In this document: in pieces, positions 1 through 14,299 of the stretch | How positions within the stretch are numbered: position 1 is the stretch's first letter | How the letters are laid out: each line of letters opens with the position of its first letter | Assembly: GCA_029339505.1 (NCBI GenBank) | Contig: JAQISU010000058.1 | Location: 3,053,501-3,117,500 of the forward strand | Direction: 5' to 3' | DNA length: 64,000 nucleotides | Origin: Unio delphinus | Taxonomy: Eukaryota; Mollusca; Bivalvia; Unionida; Unionidae | Notes under the pieces: generated by a model | Databases searched by the model: none | The model's input: the letters and a program-made list of their open reading frames with translations, nothing else | What the model was told of the DNA's origin: nothing | Translations under genes and position numbers: made by a program

Positions 1-360
1 CTATAGAAGGATTTGTCTTTTTCATCATTTTGTTTTTTTCTGAAGCAAGATGTGAATTGACGAGGTATTTCTTGTACAATATTTTGATACTGCATATTTT
101 ATATCTATGACATTATTAACCATTATAATTTTCTTTAACCCTTTAACCATTGTGGCAAACATTGTCATAGATATTTCATTATTACCACCAGTTTTAAAAC
201 AAGTCCAATATATTGTTTTGAAATACATTTCTATAAAAGAATGACAGCTGTTCCAAGAGCCATAATTTTAATTTTCTGTGTAAACAAATGGCATAGTTCA
301 TCTTTTTATCAAAAGTTAGAAATCACTTGCTGCTAATAAAGATTAAAAAATTCCAGTTGC

Positions 361-453
361 AAAAGATAGATAGTTAGATAGATAGATATATAGATCGATA
401 GATAGATAGATAGACAATAGATAGATAAATAAATAGGTAGGTAGGTAGATAGA
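361..453. repeat. Imperfect GATA microsatellite (left of MITE)
   Basis: Tandem GATA/TAGA units with a few substitutions. It continues on the other side of the MITE at 1861-1934, so the MITE appears to have inserted into a GATA tract. Confidence 0.85.
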
Positions 454-455
454 TA

Positions 456-1858
456 CAGTGGGACCCCACTATAACACGGTAGTTGGGAGCCATAGAATCA
501 GACCGTGTTATGAACCGAACCGTGTTATAAGCAACCATGTACAATACCAACACATTTTTGGATTGAATGGGGGGGGGGGGGGGTTTACATAAAGACGGGT
601 GCGAAAATGCATGGCACAATTACCATTTTTGATCAATATATATTAAATGAGAAAAACATTTGCTGTGGTAACAGAAATTGCAGATATAATATATTACTTT
701 ATTCAGAGAACCATGCATTGGTACATACACGTGTCTAATTTATATATACATGTATAATCTATTGCATGAAAAGGGTATCAACACCGTGTACTCACCAGCG
801 AATCTTGTAACATACATTGAATCCATAATACAAATATTTCCATCGAAAATATCCAAACACGGATGTAAAATATTCAATACTTTTGTCACAGATCATTATG
901 TGACTGAATTCAATGAAAAGAAAAAAACAAAAATTACGTAACGGGTGTACGTAATGAATGATGAAATAGTACATGTCCATAGATTAAATAATTGGAAGCT
1001 AAAGTGTATTCTTATAATAACTACATGTACATCTCAGGATCTTTCTGTCTCTGAATTCAGTCATTGTAAATTTCAGCACATTTTCCCACCCAAGCTGCTA
1101 GTCAAAGTCCTTTGAACTTGCCGCCCAGCTATTGCGTCATGTTCTTTTGATGTACTCTAATAAATACAGCAGGCAGAACTGGCTGTATTTTAAACACTGA
1201 ATTATGTCACTGTTTAGCTCGGCAATTCACTTTGATGATAAACAATGTACTTAAATTAATTGATATATACATTCTGGTGAGAATCTTTTATCAACCCCCA
1301 CATTGGCTGTTGCTTAGTTGTGTATGATATTAAGAGAACATATATCAGAAATTATTAGAGCAACGATTGTATTTGGAATGCATTCAAGACAAACACAAAG
1401 TAGACACGATGGCTTCATTGCCCAGGTATCAGTAATAATAATATTGACACTTATGAGCTGTCATTTTTCAACAATAAACAAAGATCAAAGTTCTCATTAG
1501 TCCCAGTAATCGGTTCGTATTTCCGATGTTTATTTTGGCACAAAACTAGCAGAATTTGTTAATTTTTGAAATTTTAGGAGCCATACAATGATTATTTTAT
1601 ATTCAAATTTGTTTGTGATTTCCTCCCCAAAATGATAATACATTTTCTACACGTTTTTTTTTTTCTCACTTTTTAGATGAGTATGAGAATGATAATTAAA
1701 CTCTTGACGTATTTTATTTTTCATACTTTAAAGATTCTTTTTTTGGTCTTTGAGAAAAATACCTGTAATAAATTACCTGAAATTTCGGGAGCCATGGTAC
1801 GACCATGTTATATCCGAATTTGTGTTATAACAGGGCGTGTTATAGCGGGGTCCCACTG
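456..1858. mobile_element. Tigger/pogo-like non-autonomous DNA transposon
   Basis: The left end CAGTGGGACCCCACTATAAC and the reverse complement of the right end (CAGTGGGACCCCGCTATAAC) match at 19 of 20 bases. TA dinucleotides flank both ends (454-455 and 1859-1860), as for Tc1/mariner-superfamily insertions. Subterminal CGTGTTAT motifs recur inverted near both ends. No transposase is readable across its 1.4 kb. A G-homopolymer sits at about 569-583. Confidence 0.8.

Positions 1859-1860
<2 letters not shown>

Positions 1861-1934
<74 letters not shown>
1861..1934. repeat. GATA microsatellite (right of MITE)
   Basis: About 18 near-perfect GATA units. It ends about 65 bases before the acceptor of the first visible ABCA exon. 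Confidence 0.9.
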
Positions 1935-1935
<1 letters not shown>

Positions 1936-1999
1936 TGATTGATTTTGAATTTCAGTTTTATATGTTGTACACTATATATGCTTTCATTATTCTTTTAAG

Positions 2000-2123
2000 G
2001 TCTGTTGCAAGCCTCACTTCGGATGAACGTTCAAAAGAAGACAATGATGTGAGCCAAGAAAGACTGCGTGTTCAAACGGGTTACCCAAGAGGGGAGGTCC
2101 TGGTTGTCAATGATCTATCCAAG
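2000..2123 (+). CDS. ABCA gene exon a: linker into NBD2
   Basis: The acceptor is ...TTTTAAG ending at 1999 and the donor is AAG|GTATTT at 2124. The exon starts on the third base of a codon and ends on a codon boundary. It codes for a charged linker ([18 protein letters not shown]) and the strand LVVNDLSK that opens the NBD. Confidence 0.85.
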
Positions 2124-4913
2124 GTATTTTATATAATTTGCAATTAAATAAGAACTCAGTGACATGAAAAATCTGTGCTGTTTATTAATGACCAAAAATA
2201 AACTACCTTGAAAGACATCTGTGTCAACTAATTCACTTACTTAGATGTAGGTAAAAATACTTACCGGTACTTAGATGTAGGTAAAAATACTTACTGGTAC
2301 TTGGATGTAGGTAAAAATACTTACCAGTACTTAGATGAAGGTCAAAATACTTACCAGTACTTAGATGTGGGTAAAAATACTTACCAGTACTTAGATGAGG
2401 TAAAAATACTTACCGGTACTTAGATGAGGTAAAAATACTTACTGGTACTTAGATGAGGTAAAAATACTTACCGGTACTTAGATGAAGGTCAAAATACTTA
2501 CCAGTACTTAGATGTGGGTAAAAATACTTACCGGTACTTAGATGAGGTAAAAATACTTACCGGTACTTAGATGTAGGTAAAAGTACTTACCGGTACTTAG
2601 ATGTAGGTAAAAATACTTACCAGTACTTAGATGAAGGTCAAAATACTTACCAGTACTTAGATGTGGGTAAAAATACTTACCGGTACTTAGATGAGGTAAA
2701 AATACTTACCGGTACTTAGATGAGGTAAAAATACTTACTGGTACTTAGATGAGGTAAAAATACTTACCGGTACTTAGATGAAGGTCAAAATACTTACCAG
2801 TACTTAGATGTGGGTAAAAATACTTACCGGTACTTAGATGAGGTAAAAATACTTACTGGTACTTAGATGAGGTAAAAATACTTACCGGTACTTAGATGAG
2901 GTAAAAATACTTACTGGTACTTAGATGAGGTAAAAATACTTACCGGTACTTAGATGAAGGTCAAAATACTTACCAGTACTTAGATGTGGGTAAAAATACT
3001 TACCGGTACTTAGATGAGGTAAAAATACTTACCGGTACTTAGATGAGGTAAAAATACTTACCGGTACTTAGATGAGGTAAAAATACTTACCGGTACTTAG
3101 ATGAGGTAAAAATACTTACCGGTACTTAGATGAGGTAAAAATACTTACTGGTACTTAGATGAGGTAAAAATATTTACCAGTACTTAGATGAGGTAAAAAT
3201 ACTTACCGGTACTTAGATGAAGGTCAAAATATTTACCAGTACTTAGATGAGGTAAAAATACTTACCGGTACTTAGATGCAGGTAAAAGTACTTACTGGTA
3301 TTTAGATGTAGGTAAAAATACTTTATCTCAGTGGTCAATTATTAAATATTTTGTATTAATCATACATACTGTTAAGTTGTAGAAATATATTGGTATGTTC
3401 TCTGTGTGGTTGAAATTAAGAGACATTTAGAATTAACAAAATATTATAAATAAAGTATGCTCAGAGACACAAACATACCTCAACTACATAGGTTACCACT
3501 TTCTGGTCCTAAATAACAACTTCTACATCCTTGATTTAGTATGACAAAGCAGTATTTGATATTCTCTATATTGTTTACAGTGGCAATCGGCCATTGTTAT
3601 GATATTTCATTGATTGCTTATATCATTTTCATTCACTTTAAAATAAAATTCAAAACTTTGTTCCAGTCTTTTCCTATGAATATATGTGTATAACCAGCAT
3701 AAAGAGAATGACTAAAATGGAGATGTATTGCCATTGTCATAAAGACTTTCACAAAAAGGAATGACTAAAATGGCAGTGTATTGCCCTTGTCCTAAAGGCT
3801 TTCACATAAAGAGGATAACTAAAATGGCATTGTATTGCCATTGTCATAAAGACTTTCCCAAAAGAGGATGACTAAAATGGCAATATAATGCCATTTTACA
3901 ATGTCAGAAAGGCTTTCACATAAAGAGAATAAATTAAAATGGCAATGTATTGCCATTTTACAATGCCAGAAAGGCTTTCACATAAGAGGATGACTAAAAT
4001 GGCAATGTATTGCCATTGTCATAAAGGCTTTCACATAAAAAGGATGACTAAAATGGCAATGTATTGCCATTTTACAATGCCAGAAAGGCTTTCACATGAA
4101 AAGAATTACTAAAATGGCAATGTATTGCCATTGTCATTAAGGCTCTTGAAAGATATTTTTCTACCACTAATCGTAGCATATGCAAATATTTCTTTACGAA
4201 TATAAGGTCATAAAATATTTTACTTATTTATTGCTTCTTTATCACTCAAATATTAATATAATTATCATGTAAATCGCCAATATTAACTAATCTTTTTTAC
4301 TATAGTAATTTTATGTATAGTAACAACACTAATAAATTTCTTTCAAACTAAACTTTTCATTCCATGAAGTTAGTATAAGAATTCCAACCTGTAATCTATA
4401 CAGATCCTTCCGGTTTGTATTCAGAAAAAAACAAAACCAGTGTTCTCAGAATTAACAAATTTAAAAAAATCCAGACAACTGTCAATCACAAAATAGACTA
4501 AAATATAATTGTTGTGTTTACCTCTACATGACACTTAATTATAATATCGAACATTAAATGTCACTGAATTTTGTTTTATAGGTCTTTAAAAGAGACAGCA
4601 TCAGTTTCTTTGCTGTGGATCATATTAGCTTTGGTGTTCCAAAGGGTCAGGTATGCATATCCCTATATTGGCCAATGTTAACAATAGTGTACTATTTAAA
4701 GATTCCATACATTTAATATTCATCATACAGCATTCAGTTTGTAAAAGAATTTGGAAATATTCAATGTCTTTTCTTATCTAATTTTCTAAATTAAACAACT
4801 GACGAACAAAAACGATTGTATGTTTTCATGAGGACACAAGATTCATATTAATGAAGGGTAGACATGTATCAAGGACGTTGTAGAGTCTACACAAATTGTA
4901 ATAGTCTCTCTCA

Positions 4914-4965
<52 letters not shown>

Positions 4966-7900
4966 ATCATGGTTGACATTAAATCTTCAATAATTGTTGT
5001 TTAAAACTTCCATTTTGCACGTAGATCTTTTAATTCACATTGTCTTATCAATATTAATATGCGAAAATTATATGTTATGTATATACAAAAAATATATGTA
5101 ATTTATACAAATAATATTTTTACTATGTTCAAATAATATATTTTATGTATACAAATAATATATGTAATGTATACAAATAATATATTTACTATATTTAAAT
5201 AATATATGTAATGTATACAAATAATATATTTACTATATTTAAATAATATGTTATGTATACAAATAATATATGTAATGTATACAAATAATATATTTACTAT
5301 ATTTAAATAATATATGTAATGTATACAAATAATATATTTACTATATTTAAATAATATATGTAATGTATACAAATAATATATTTACTATATTTAAATAATA
5401 TATGTAATGTATACAAATAATATATTTACTATATTTAAATAATATATGTTATGTATACAAATAATATATCTTACCTGTCAGTGCTTTGGATTGCTCGGTT
5501 TCAATGGTGCTGGGAAGACCACTACATTCCGAATGTTGACTGGTGAAATCACCCCATCAGGAGGAACAGCCCAAGTCTTATACAAAACGTAAGAGATATA
5601 AATCAAGTAATAGAGAACTGAAAAAGCAAACAATGGATTGAGTCTATCATAAATTTAAGCAAAGAACTTAAGAAGCAAATAAGCTAAATTTCAGAAAATG
5701 ACAGGGGAAATTATTCTCACACAAGAGGCAATAAACAAAGAGATAGTTGTGGTATTTTGAGTCTAATATTTTCAATAATTAATATTTTGATGAGAATACC
5801 TATTTGTACTAACATGAGATATTTGAATAAACACATCACAGTTATTTCTACAAACTTTGATGTAGAATATGTTTTATTTCAGTCATTTTTCTACACAAAA
5901 ATAATAAAACTTCAAGCACTAACAATAATCATCTATAGAATAGTGAGAATAAAATTTTTCAAAGATATGTTCATCAAATCTTGAGGTATAAATATGAAAT
6001 AACACCGACAATATTAGCATAGAGTGTAATTATGTGAATGTTTACATAGGAAGCCTTTCAAACAGATGATGAGATAATATAATCACAAACAAGAGCTTTT
6101 CACATTATACAATTGGTAGGTTTTTGCAGAATTTTTTTATATCTCCATTGCTTACACTCACACCAAAAAGAAGTAAAATAATCTTGCTATGCAAGCAAAA
6201 TTAGAGTATATCTAAATCTCCAGTCATTCAAGGTAGATCAAGCAAAGCAGACTTACTTATGGGTAGAACACACTAATTAAAATCTGTATATATCTCCAAT
6301 CATTCAGGGTATATATATAACAGCCATCCAATGTCGATCATGCAAATTATTCTCAGGTACCTATCTCAGGTCACTGACGGTTGCACATCAGATTTTAAAT
6401 CAATGATAAGAAATGTGTTTTTGAAACATTTTTACACAAACAACAACCCAGATTGACAATGTAAGATTTGTAAGTTCCTGGATTTCTATCATTGTTAGAA
6501 ATATCTAATATTCATTCCGCCATGCAATTTGTTACATACAACATAACTTTATCTCCTTCCAATGTTACCTTATTTTCATTCCAGGATCAGACCTTGTGAT
6601 TCAAGCATTGGTGTCAACATAGGATATTGTCCCCAAGTTGATGCCCTTGACCAATTCCTTACAATCTCAGAATTGCTTTACTGCCATTCATCCCTCAAAG
6701 GAATACCTGCCCCACACATTAAAATGGTATAAATACAACTTTTGTGATTACCATTATGTATGTCAGTACTATTTCTTAATGGACCACATGGACCATGATA
6801 CATATATGAATAGTCATTTTACCAATATGTATGTCAGCATTACTTGCCACTACTAATACTAATTCCCAATGGACCACATGGACCATGATACATATGAATA
6901 GTCATTTTACCAATATGTATGTCAGCATTACTTGCCACTACTAATACTAATTCCCAATGGACCACATGGATCATGATACATATATGAACAGTCATTTTAC
7001 CAATATGTATGTCAGCATTACTTGCCACTACTAATACTAATTCCTAATGGACCACATGGACCATGATATATATATGAATAGTCATTTTCTACAAACTGTT
7101 TTCCATGAACAATGAGTAAACATGATACATGCATTAATTCTGATGACAAAAATAAAATGGTTCTTAGTATTATATATATTGAATGTTGAATGCTGACATA
7201 TTTCAGATATGCATGCATTCAAATTGCATTTTTTTGCACTTCTGTATTTTACACATTTTGGATCTTCCATGCATATGTTTTTAATATTTGATACACTCAC
7301 CTCAATCTACACATGCTATGAATCAAAGAAAAATTAGAATTCTATTTGTGGTCAAAATGAATAAGAAGCGTGTGTGCTAGTATATTCCTGGCCAGTAGAC
7401 CAGAAGTTATATTGCAAACATATATTTTGTTACAAATTAAATTTTCTGTCTTTATGTCATAAGCAAAGAAGTTTTCAAAACTCAAGAAAATTTGAGGTTA
7501 ATGAAACTTTTCTTTAAAATAATCATAATAAATGCTCGTTTCCAACAAAACTTTCTTTTCACTTTCCATTTTTTTCTTTTGACAGGCTGTTGAGAAAGTA
7601 ATGTCATCACTACAACTAAAGCCCATTTGTAACAAAGTGATCAAAGACTGTAGTGGTGGAATGAAAAGGAAGGTTTCCTTAGCAATTGCTCTGATTGGCG
7701 ACCCTCCTGTTATTTTGCTCGTAAGTAATATGTATGCACTAACACAACTGTATGTATGTATGTATGTATGTATGTATGTATGTATGTATGTATGTATGTA
7801 CGTATGTATGCTGTAAAAGTATTATTTCAAAGTCCTTATAACATTTGGAACTTAGACAATCAAAAGAATCCTGCTAGGATATTTTCCAGAGGCAGGCATA

Positions 7901-10900
7901 AAAAACCGACGTGATATACATCACTCAATGGTACACTCAAATACTAAAAGTGATCAGATAATTGCAATTTGTTATGTATATTCAACGGAGTTGACACACA
8001 TACTCTTAGAAATGAGCAAACTTGCTTGGAAACCTGGAAATACCCCAAAAATTATAAAAATATCCCAAAAATTGATCCCTATTTGTTAAACTAGAAAAAA
8101 ATCAGGCTCAAAATTGGTAATGGAAACTTTGATATATTGCTTGTTTCATCATTGAAAACAGTAGATAGGAACCGAAAATTTTAATCAACATTATGATATA
8201 TCAAATTAAACAGTAGATAGGAACCAAAAATTTTAATCAACATTATGATATATCAAATTAAAAAGTAGATAATACAATTTTTTACATTTTCTTTCTGAAT
8301 AACATTCTTAGTACACTGCAATTAACAATATACAAGGAAATTTCAATCAATGAAACTGTCACTTACACACAGTGGAGGCAGTACTTTAATAAATAAATAT
8401 AAATTAAAAAATTCTTTTGATCAATTGAAATGTGTGTTCTAGTTCTATCTGTTAGTTCCTTTTACGTGTAATCATCATAAAATGTAATGTGTTTTCTTGT
8501 AATTAAAAGTAAAATGATATAAAATGCATCAATCTTCCATAACAGCTATATCTGCATGTGTTTCTCTGAAAACCCAATTAAGTACCAACTGTGTTTTGCT
8601 TACTGACTTGCGGAAGTATTTGTTGTACTGTTGCACTGAATTAAAAGCTTGCCTCCTTTATCATGTTATTTATGTCTTTTGAATCAAATAAAGTAGGTGG
8701 AATGTAAGAAAAGTTAAAAGGCACAAAAATCCTACAAACTTAAAATCTAGCATCCCCAGTCATTTCGGGTGAACTCGCTTTCATTTGATGAATCGAACAC
8801 TGTTATAAATATTATTGTGTATGTAACATAAACTACCCTAAATTAGCTGACTCATTCATATCTGTGATCAAAGATAGCAAGATAACCTAGCAAAACAAAT
8901 ACTTGGTAAAATAAAGATCTTGATTTCACAGAAACGGACCATTGTGGGCAAGAGCATTTCAGAGAACTCTTGAACTGGTACTTAAAGATATCCTTAAGGA
9001 TGATAAGAAGTTTTATTATTACTTCCAATGAAATCATGACATCAGTATTATAACTGAGTTTTGACAGACAACTGTTTCACAATAAAAATGTCACATGTTT
9101 TTGAAAGAAAAGGAATCTTGTTTGGTGGTGTATCAACAGTTAGTCTAGTCCCCTGCCCTGAGGACTTATGATCTCACTGGATACTATTGACAATCATGAT
9201 GAAGAGTGCACCAAAGTCATGTAAACTTGACCCAATTCCAACATTACTGCTGCTTGAGTGCTTAGACCCAATATTGCTTTCACTAACTCATGTTATTAAT
9301 ATATCTCTTTCATCTGGGGAATTCTCATCATTTTTCAAAACTGCCATTGTAAAGCCTCTGCTGAAGAAACTAACACATGACCATAATAATTTAATGAATG
9401 ACTGCCCAGTTTATAATCTCCCATTCATATAAAAAAAATCTTAGCAAAAGTTGGTATATCCCAAATTGTATTTCATTTTAATTCAAACAATCTTTTCATG
9501 AATGTACTGTCTGCATATTGCCCTCCACACAATACTGAAACTACTCCTCTAAAAGTATTTAATGACATTCTCTCTGCTTTGGATAGCAGAAAGATTACAG
9601 TCCTCACCCTTCTTGATTTTTCTGCAGCATTTAGCACAATAGATCTTCAGCATGTATGTGGCATTAATGATACACCCTTACTGTGGGTTCAAGTCCCTAC
9701 TTTTTCAACTTGACACAACTTGTGTCCGCAAATGGATTACACTCCAGCCCAGTTGATGTAGGTTGTGGGTGTTTAACAGGGGTCTGTTATTTAACCTGAT
9801 CTAATTATTCTATACACTCAGCCACTCTCAAGTGTCATAAATCATCATCCATTGTCTCACCAATTGCGGGGGCCCCGAGTGGCAGAGTGGTTTAAAGCAC
9901 TGTCCATTACGGATCACTGCCATCTCACCTCTGTCTGCATGAGTTTCAGTCTCAGATTCGGCCAATGTGGGTATGTGAGAAAGCTTGCCAGTAGTTTCTT
10001 GTGGGTCGGTGTTTCTTTCCAGGGTTTTCCCAGGTTCTTCCTCCACCATTAATACTGGCCGCCATGTATAGCCTATCTTGTGCTGAAAAATGGCATTAAA
10101 CCCTACTACAGCAGCAACTCACCAATTGTATGCTGATGACATCCAAATATACAATTCTAGCCACCCAAATGAATTTGATACTACCAACAAAGTAGTATAG
10201 AGGTTTATTTCTGATGTGAAATCATGGATGACATGTAACAAGCTGCAGATGAATGATGATAAAACTGAGGCCATTCTGATCACATCACAAAGACATTCTT
10301 ATTCATATCCTTTACCTCAACCAATAAATTTAGCAATACCAACACTAAATTCACACCATCAATTTGAAACCTAGTTGTTACTCTAGAGAGTACTCTCACA
10401 TTGCACCAACAGGTCATGAACATAAGCAAGGCTGCATATCTTGAGGTGTGATGCAGCACCTCCATTTGCAAATATTTTTCAATTGTTGCCACTAAAACAC
10501 TTGTGTGTTCATTAGTACTTTCAAGACTGGACTATTGTAACTCAATTATGTCTGGTTCATCTCAATATCTACTCCAGTAACTTCAAAAAAGTTAAAAACA
10601 CAGCTGCTTAGATCATCATCAGAGTACCATGATCAGAGCACCCCCTCCCCCAATGCTCTGTACCTACACTGGCTATCCATTTGATCCAGAATCAAGCACA
10701 ATTATTTTTCTCTGTGCTATGTTTCTCTGAAAGGCTTCAAATCAACTTGCCTATCTGACCTCACCCATGTGTACACACCAGCAAGATACATACGCTCCTC
10801 TCCTGATAATCATATACTCATCATTGCCACTACGAAAACAGTCATATGGACAACATTCTTTTGCATACCAGGGCCCAACAATGTGAACAATTTTTTCCAC

Positions 10901-13900
10901 TGAACGTAGACACAAAGACACAGTGATACCATTCAAGAGTGCTCTTAAAACACCTATTTTGACTGTGAAAACAAACTTAAAGACTTAATAATGTTTCCTA
11001 CCTTAAATATTATCAGCATTTTTTATGTTTTCTAATGTTGTGATGTTTGGTTTTAGTTTAGAGCTTCTGAAGATTATACAAAGTCCTCATTATTATTATT
11101 ATTATTATTATTATTGAACACTAGAACAGGAACTAGACTAAACAATAAAGAAAAGAAGTGACGTATTACACAGACTTTTCGTGTACATATTATGGTTGAT
11201 GAAACCAGTTAGAACAAACTTTGCTATGCTGGACATTTTGAAAAAAATGTTATTTAAATAGAATAATGCAAAATTTCATTAGAAATAGCACATTATTAAA
11301 AATTATTATCAACATGACTGTAAAATGAGGATTTAATCATTAAACACCCTAGTTCCCTAACATATCCACCCCACCCCATGCACAGTTTTCTCGATGTGAA
11401 AGTGAATTGTTTCAATTTATGAATGTCCCTCAGTAACGTATGCCCTTGCTTATTGTGTGCTCAATGTTTGTGTACCTGGTTGTGTGCAAATTATCGAGGG
11501 AGAGGTGTACTCCAAACACAGGTTGGCATTAAATGACAATAGTCTGGTAATCCAAAACACTACCCTCGATCATAGACAATGGTCAAGTACAAGGTCAAAA
11601 TTATATATACATAAAACCTGGCTCCTAACATAGAGTCAATTAATAGTCAATATGGAACACAATTATCTGCTGTAATGACAACATCCTTGCACTGAGGCAC
11701 TCAATTGACATCTCACCTGTCTGCATGGATTCAAGTCTTGACTTGGCAAATATGAGTATGTAAGAAAGCATGCAAATAGCTTCCTGTGGGTCGGTGTTTT
11801 TCCTACATTCATCCTCCATCAAATATACTGGCTGCCATCTATAGCCCAGCATGTGGTGAAGAATAGCCTTAAACCAAAACAACTACAACATAACTGTATG
11901 ACTTTTAAGATCAGAATCTTTTATTTATTTAGAGATTTCAGAACTTCTGTTTCATGGTCTTCTTCATGGGTATGTCATTATTCTTCATGTCATGTTGTTG
12001 TTATTGTCATGTCATGTTGTTATTGTCATGTCATGTTGTTGTTATTGTCATGTCTCTGAGTTTATTCTCTTTCTCAATTTTTAATAAACTTTTAAAAAAT
12101 TTGTGATGTTTAATATGTGACCACAGAAAATTACAGAAACAATGTTTTGTTTTGTTTTTATTTCCAGGATGAACCCACTACTGGAATGGATCCAGCATCC
12201 AAGCGTTTGACATGGAATTGCCTCCAGGAAGCCTTGCAGAATGGACAGTCTATCATTTTAACATCTCACAGGTGCTATGCTACTACAACAAAAACATATA
12301 TTGAATGAAAATACTATGGCATTACATTCAGTTCTTTCAGCCATATAATTTTTCAATTAATCAAATCAAAACCAAGTAACAACAGATTTCACTAAGTTAA
12401 ATGTGCCTTCACTTTGCCTGATCACTTAAGTTATTTTAATGGTTGCATACTAATTTCTGATCAAATACTTATGCATAATTAAAAATTGCATTCTAAGAAA
12501 AAAAAGCATAAACTATTTTGTGTTTCCAACAAGTAGAAAATTGTTTTTAAAAAGTGTGTATGCATGCCAACTTCTATGAGAACATACATTCCTTACAAGA
12601 ATATTAGAGACACAGATTGAAATGCATCTTAAAAAGTGTCAATCATTAATGGTCATGTGATAACCACATTCTATCCTATTTATACCTTTGCAGCATGGAA
12701 GAGTGTGACATTCTTTGTGGTAAGCTTGCCATTATGGTTAATGGTCAGCTGAAGTGTATGGGCAGTCCCCAGCACTTGAAATACAAGTAAGTGAAATGTA
12801 CCTTTGATGATACTTACCATTTTACCTAATTTAGATCTAATGCTTATATGTATCCTATAGATAATTGTATACTACTTCATAAGGTACAGTCAAGATTTAA
12901 ACAATACCACTAATGCCAGACAGACCTAAAGAAATGAATTTTGCTACAAGATATTGGTCATGGTTCTTAGGCAGGGACAGTTTTTGGTAATTTCAAGAAA
13001 TCTTTTTATTTAGTTGATAATACAATTCTGCCAAGAAAATTAAACAGTTACAGGTTTCATATTTCTTGCTTGAACCAATTCTCTATGCAAGTAATCATTA
13101 GCAATACTGATACATAGATTATTTATTAAGAGTTGCCTCAATGATCTGTTGCAAGACCCTACAATTTAGTCAAGGGTCATCTATTAAAAAATGCCTTCAC
13201 AAACAGTGATTTGTTTGCAGCAGATAAAATCTTGAATACATCTAGTTCTAATATCAAAGTTATCCAAACAATATTAGATTCAGATTCTGTGAGAGTTCAA
13301 AACTTGGGCACAATAAAATAAGAATTAATGAAGATAAGAAAATGTGTGACTTTGGGAAGTCACAAAAACTGCATAAATTAGAGAACCCAAAACCTTTTCT
13401 TACAATGCATAATCATTAGTTAGAAATTTGTCAGACATGAAGAGCTTCTGTCTGTAGATAATAATTTACAATAAGATGACCCTATTGATAAGATTTGTGA
13501 AGGACCATTAAAATTATTCTAAGAATCAATAAATATTTACTACAGAAAGCCCATTCTATTCATACTATTCTATAATGCACATATCCTTCCGATATTGTTT
13601 ATATATTTGGGGAAACTTCTAACAATAGGTCATTGTTTAGATGTTTGGGGAAACTTTCCAGATCTCAGCTTTATATTAATTTTTAAGTGTAAGAAAGTGG
13701 CAACATGCAGTATTTTAGATGCATCCAAAGTTTATTCATCAAAACCATTGTTTTCAAAACTTAAATGGCTTATGATATATGAAAGGGTTGATTCATACAA
13801 GGAAGTGATTGTATATATATGTCTATATTAAGCTGCACTAGAGTATATTCTGGATTTGATCAGACTATATTAAATATTTTACCACTTGAGATCAACATTA

Positions 13901-14103
13901 CATGGAAACATTAATACATTAATACCTAGATCAGAACTCCCAACAGTTCGGTGTTACAAGTATCCACTGCAAGGAAGATCTGCAATAAATACTTAAGTAT
14001 TTAAGAAGAGATATTTTGAGTGTTTCTAATAGATTAAAATACAATTTAGTATTTATAATGCCAATGCTAAGGTTAAAAAAAACTAGTAATTACTATTATC
14101 TTT

Positions 14104-14198
<95 letters not shown>

Positions 14199-14235
14199 TG
14201 TATGTATGTATGTATGGACAGACAGACAGACAGAC

Positions 14236-14299
<64 letters not shown>

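Noticed and set aside
2233..3322. Possible CRISPR-like array (regular direct repeats)
   Set aside because: There are no unique spacers between repeats and the setting is a eukaryotic intron; it is a minisatellite.
5103..5372. Reverse frame of repeated Tyr-Ile-rich units
   Set aside because: Antisense reading of the 44-bp AT-rich minisatellite.
7601..7816. Extension of ABCA exon e into a VCMYVCMY tail
   Set aside because: The frame reads through the donor at 7721 into a TATG microsatellite; splicing to exon f restores DEPTTGMDP.
9867..10118. Candidate tRNA gene from A-box and B-box-like motifs
   Set aside because: It cannot fold as a tRNA, it has target duplications and it occurs in several copies; it is a tRNA-derived SINE.
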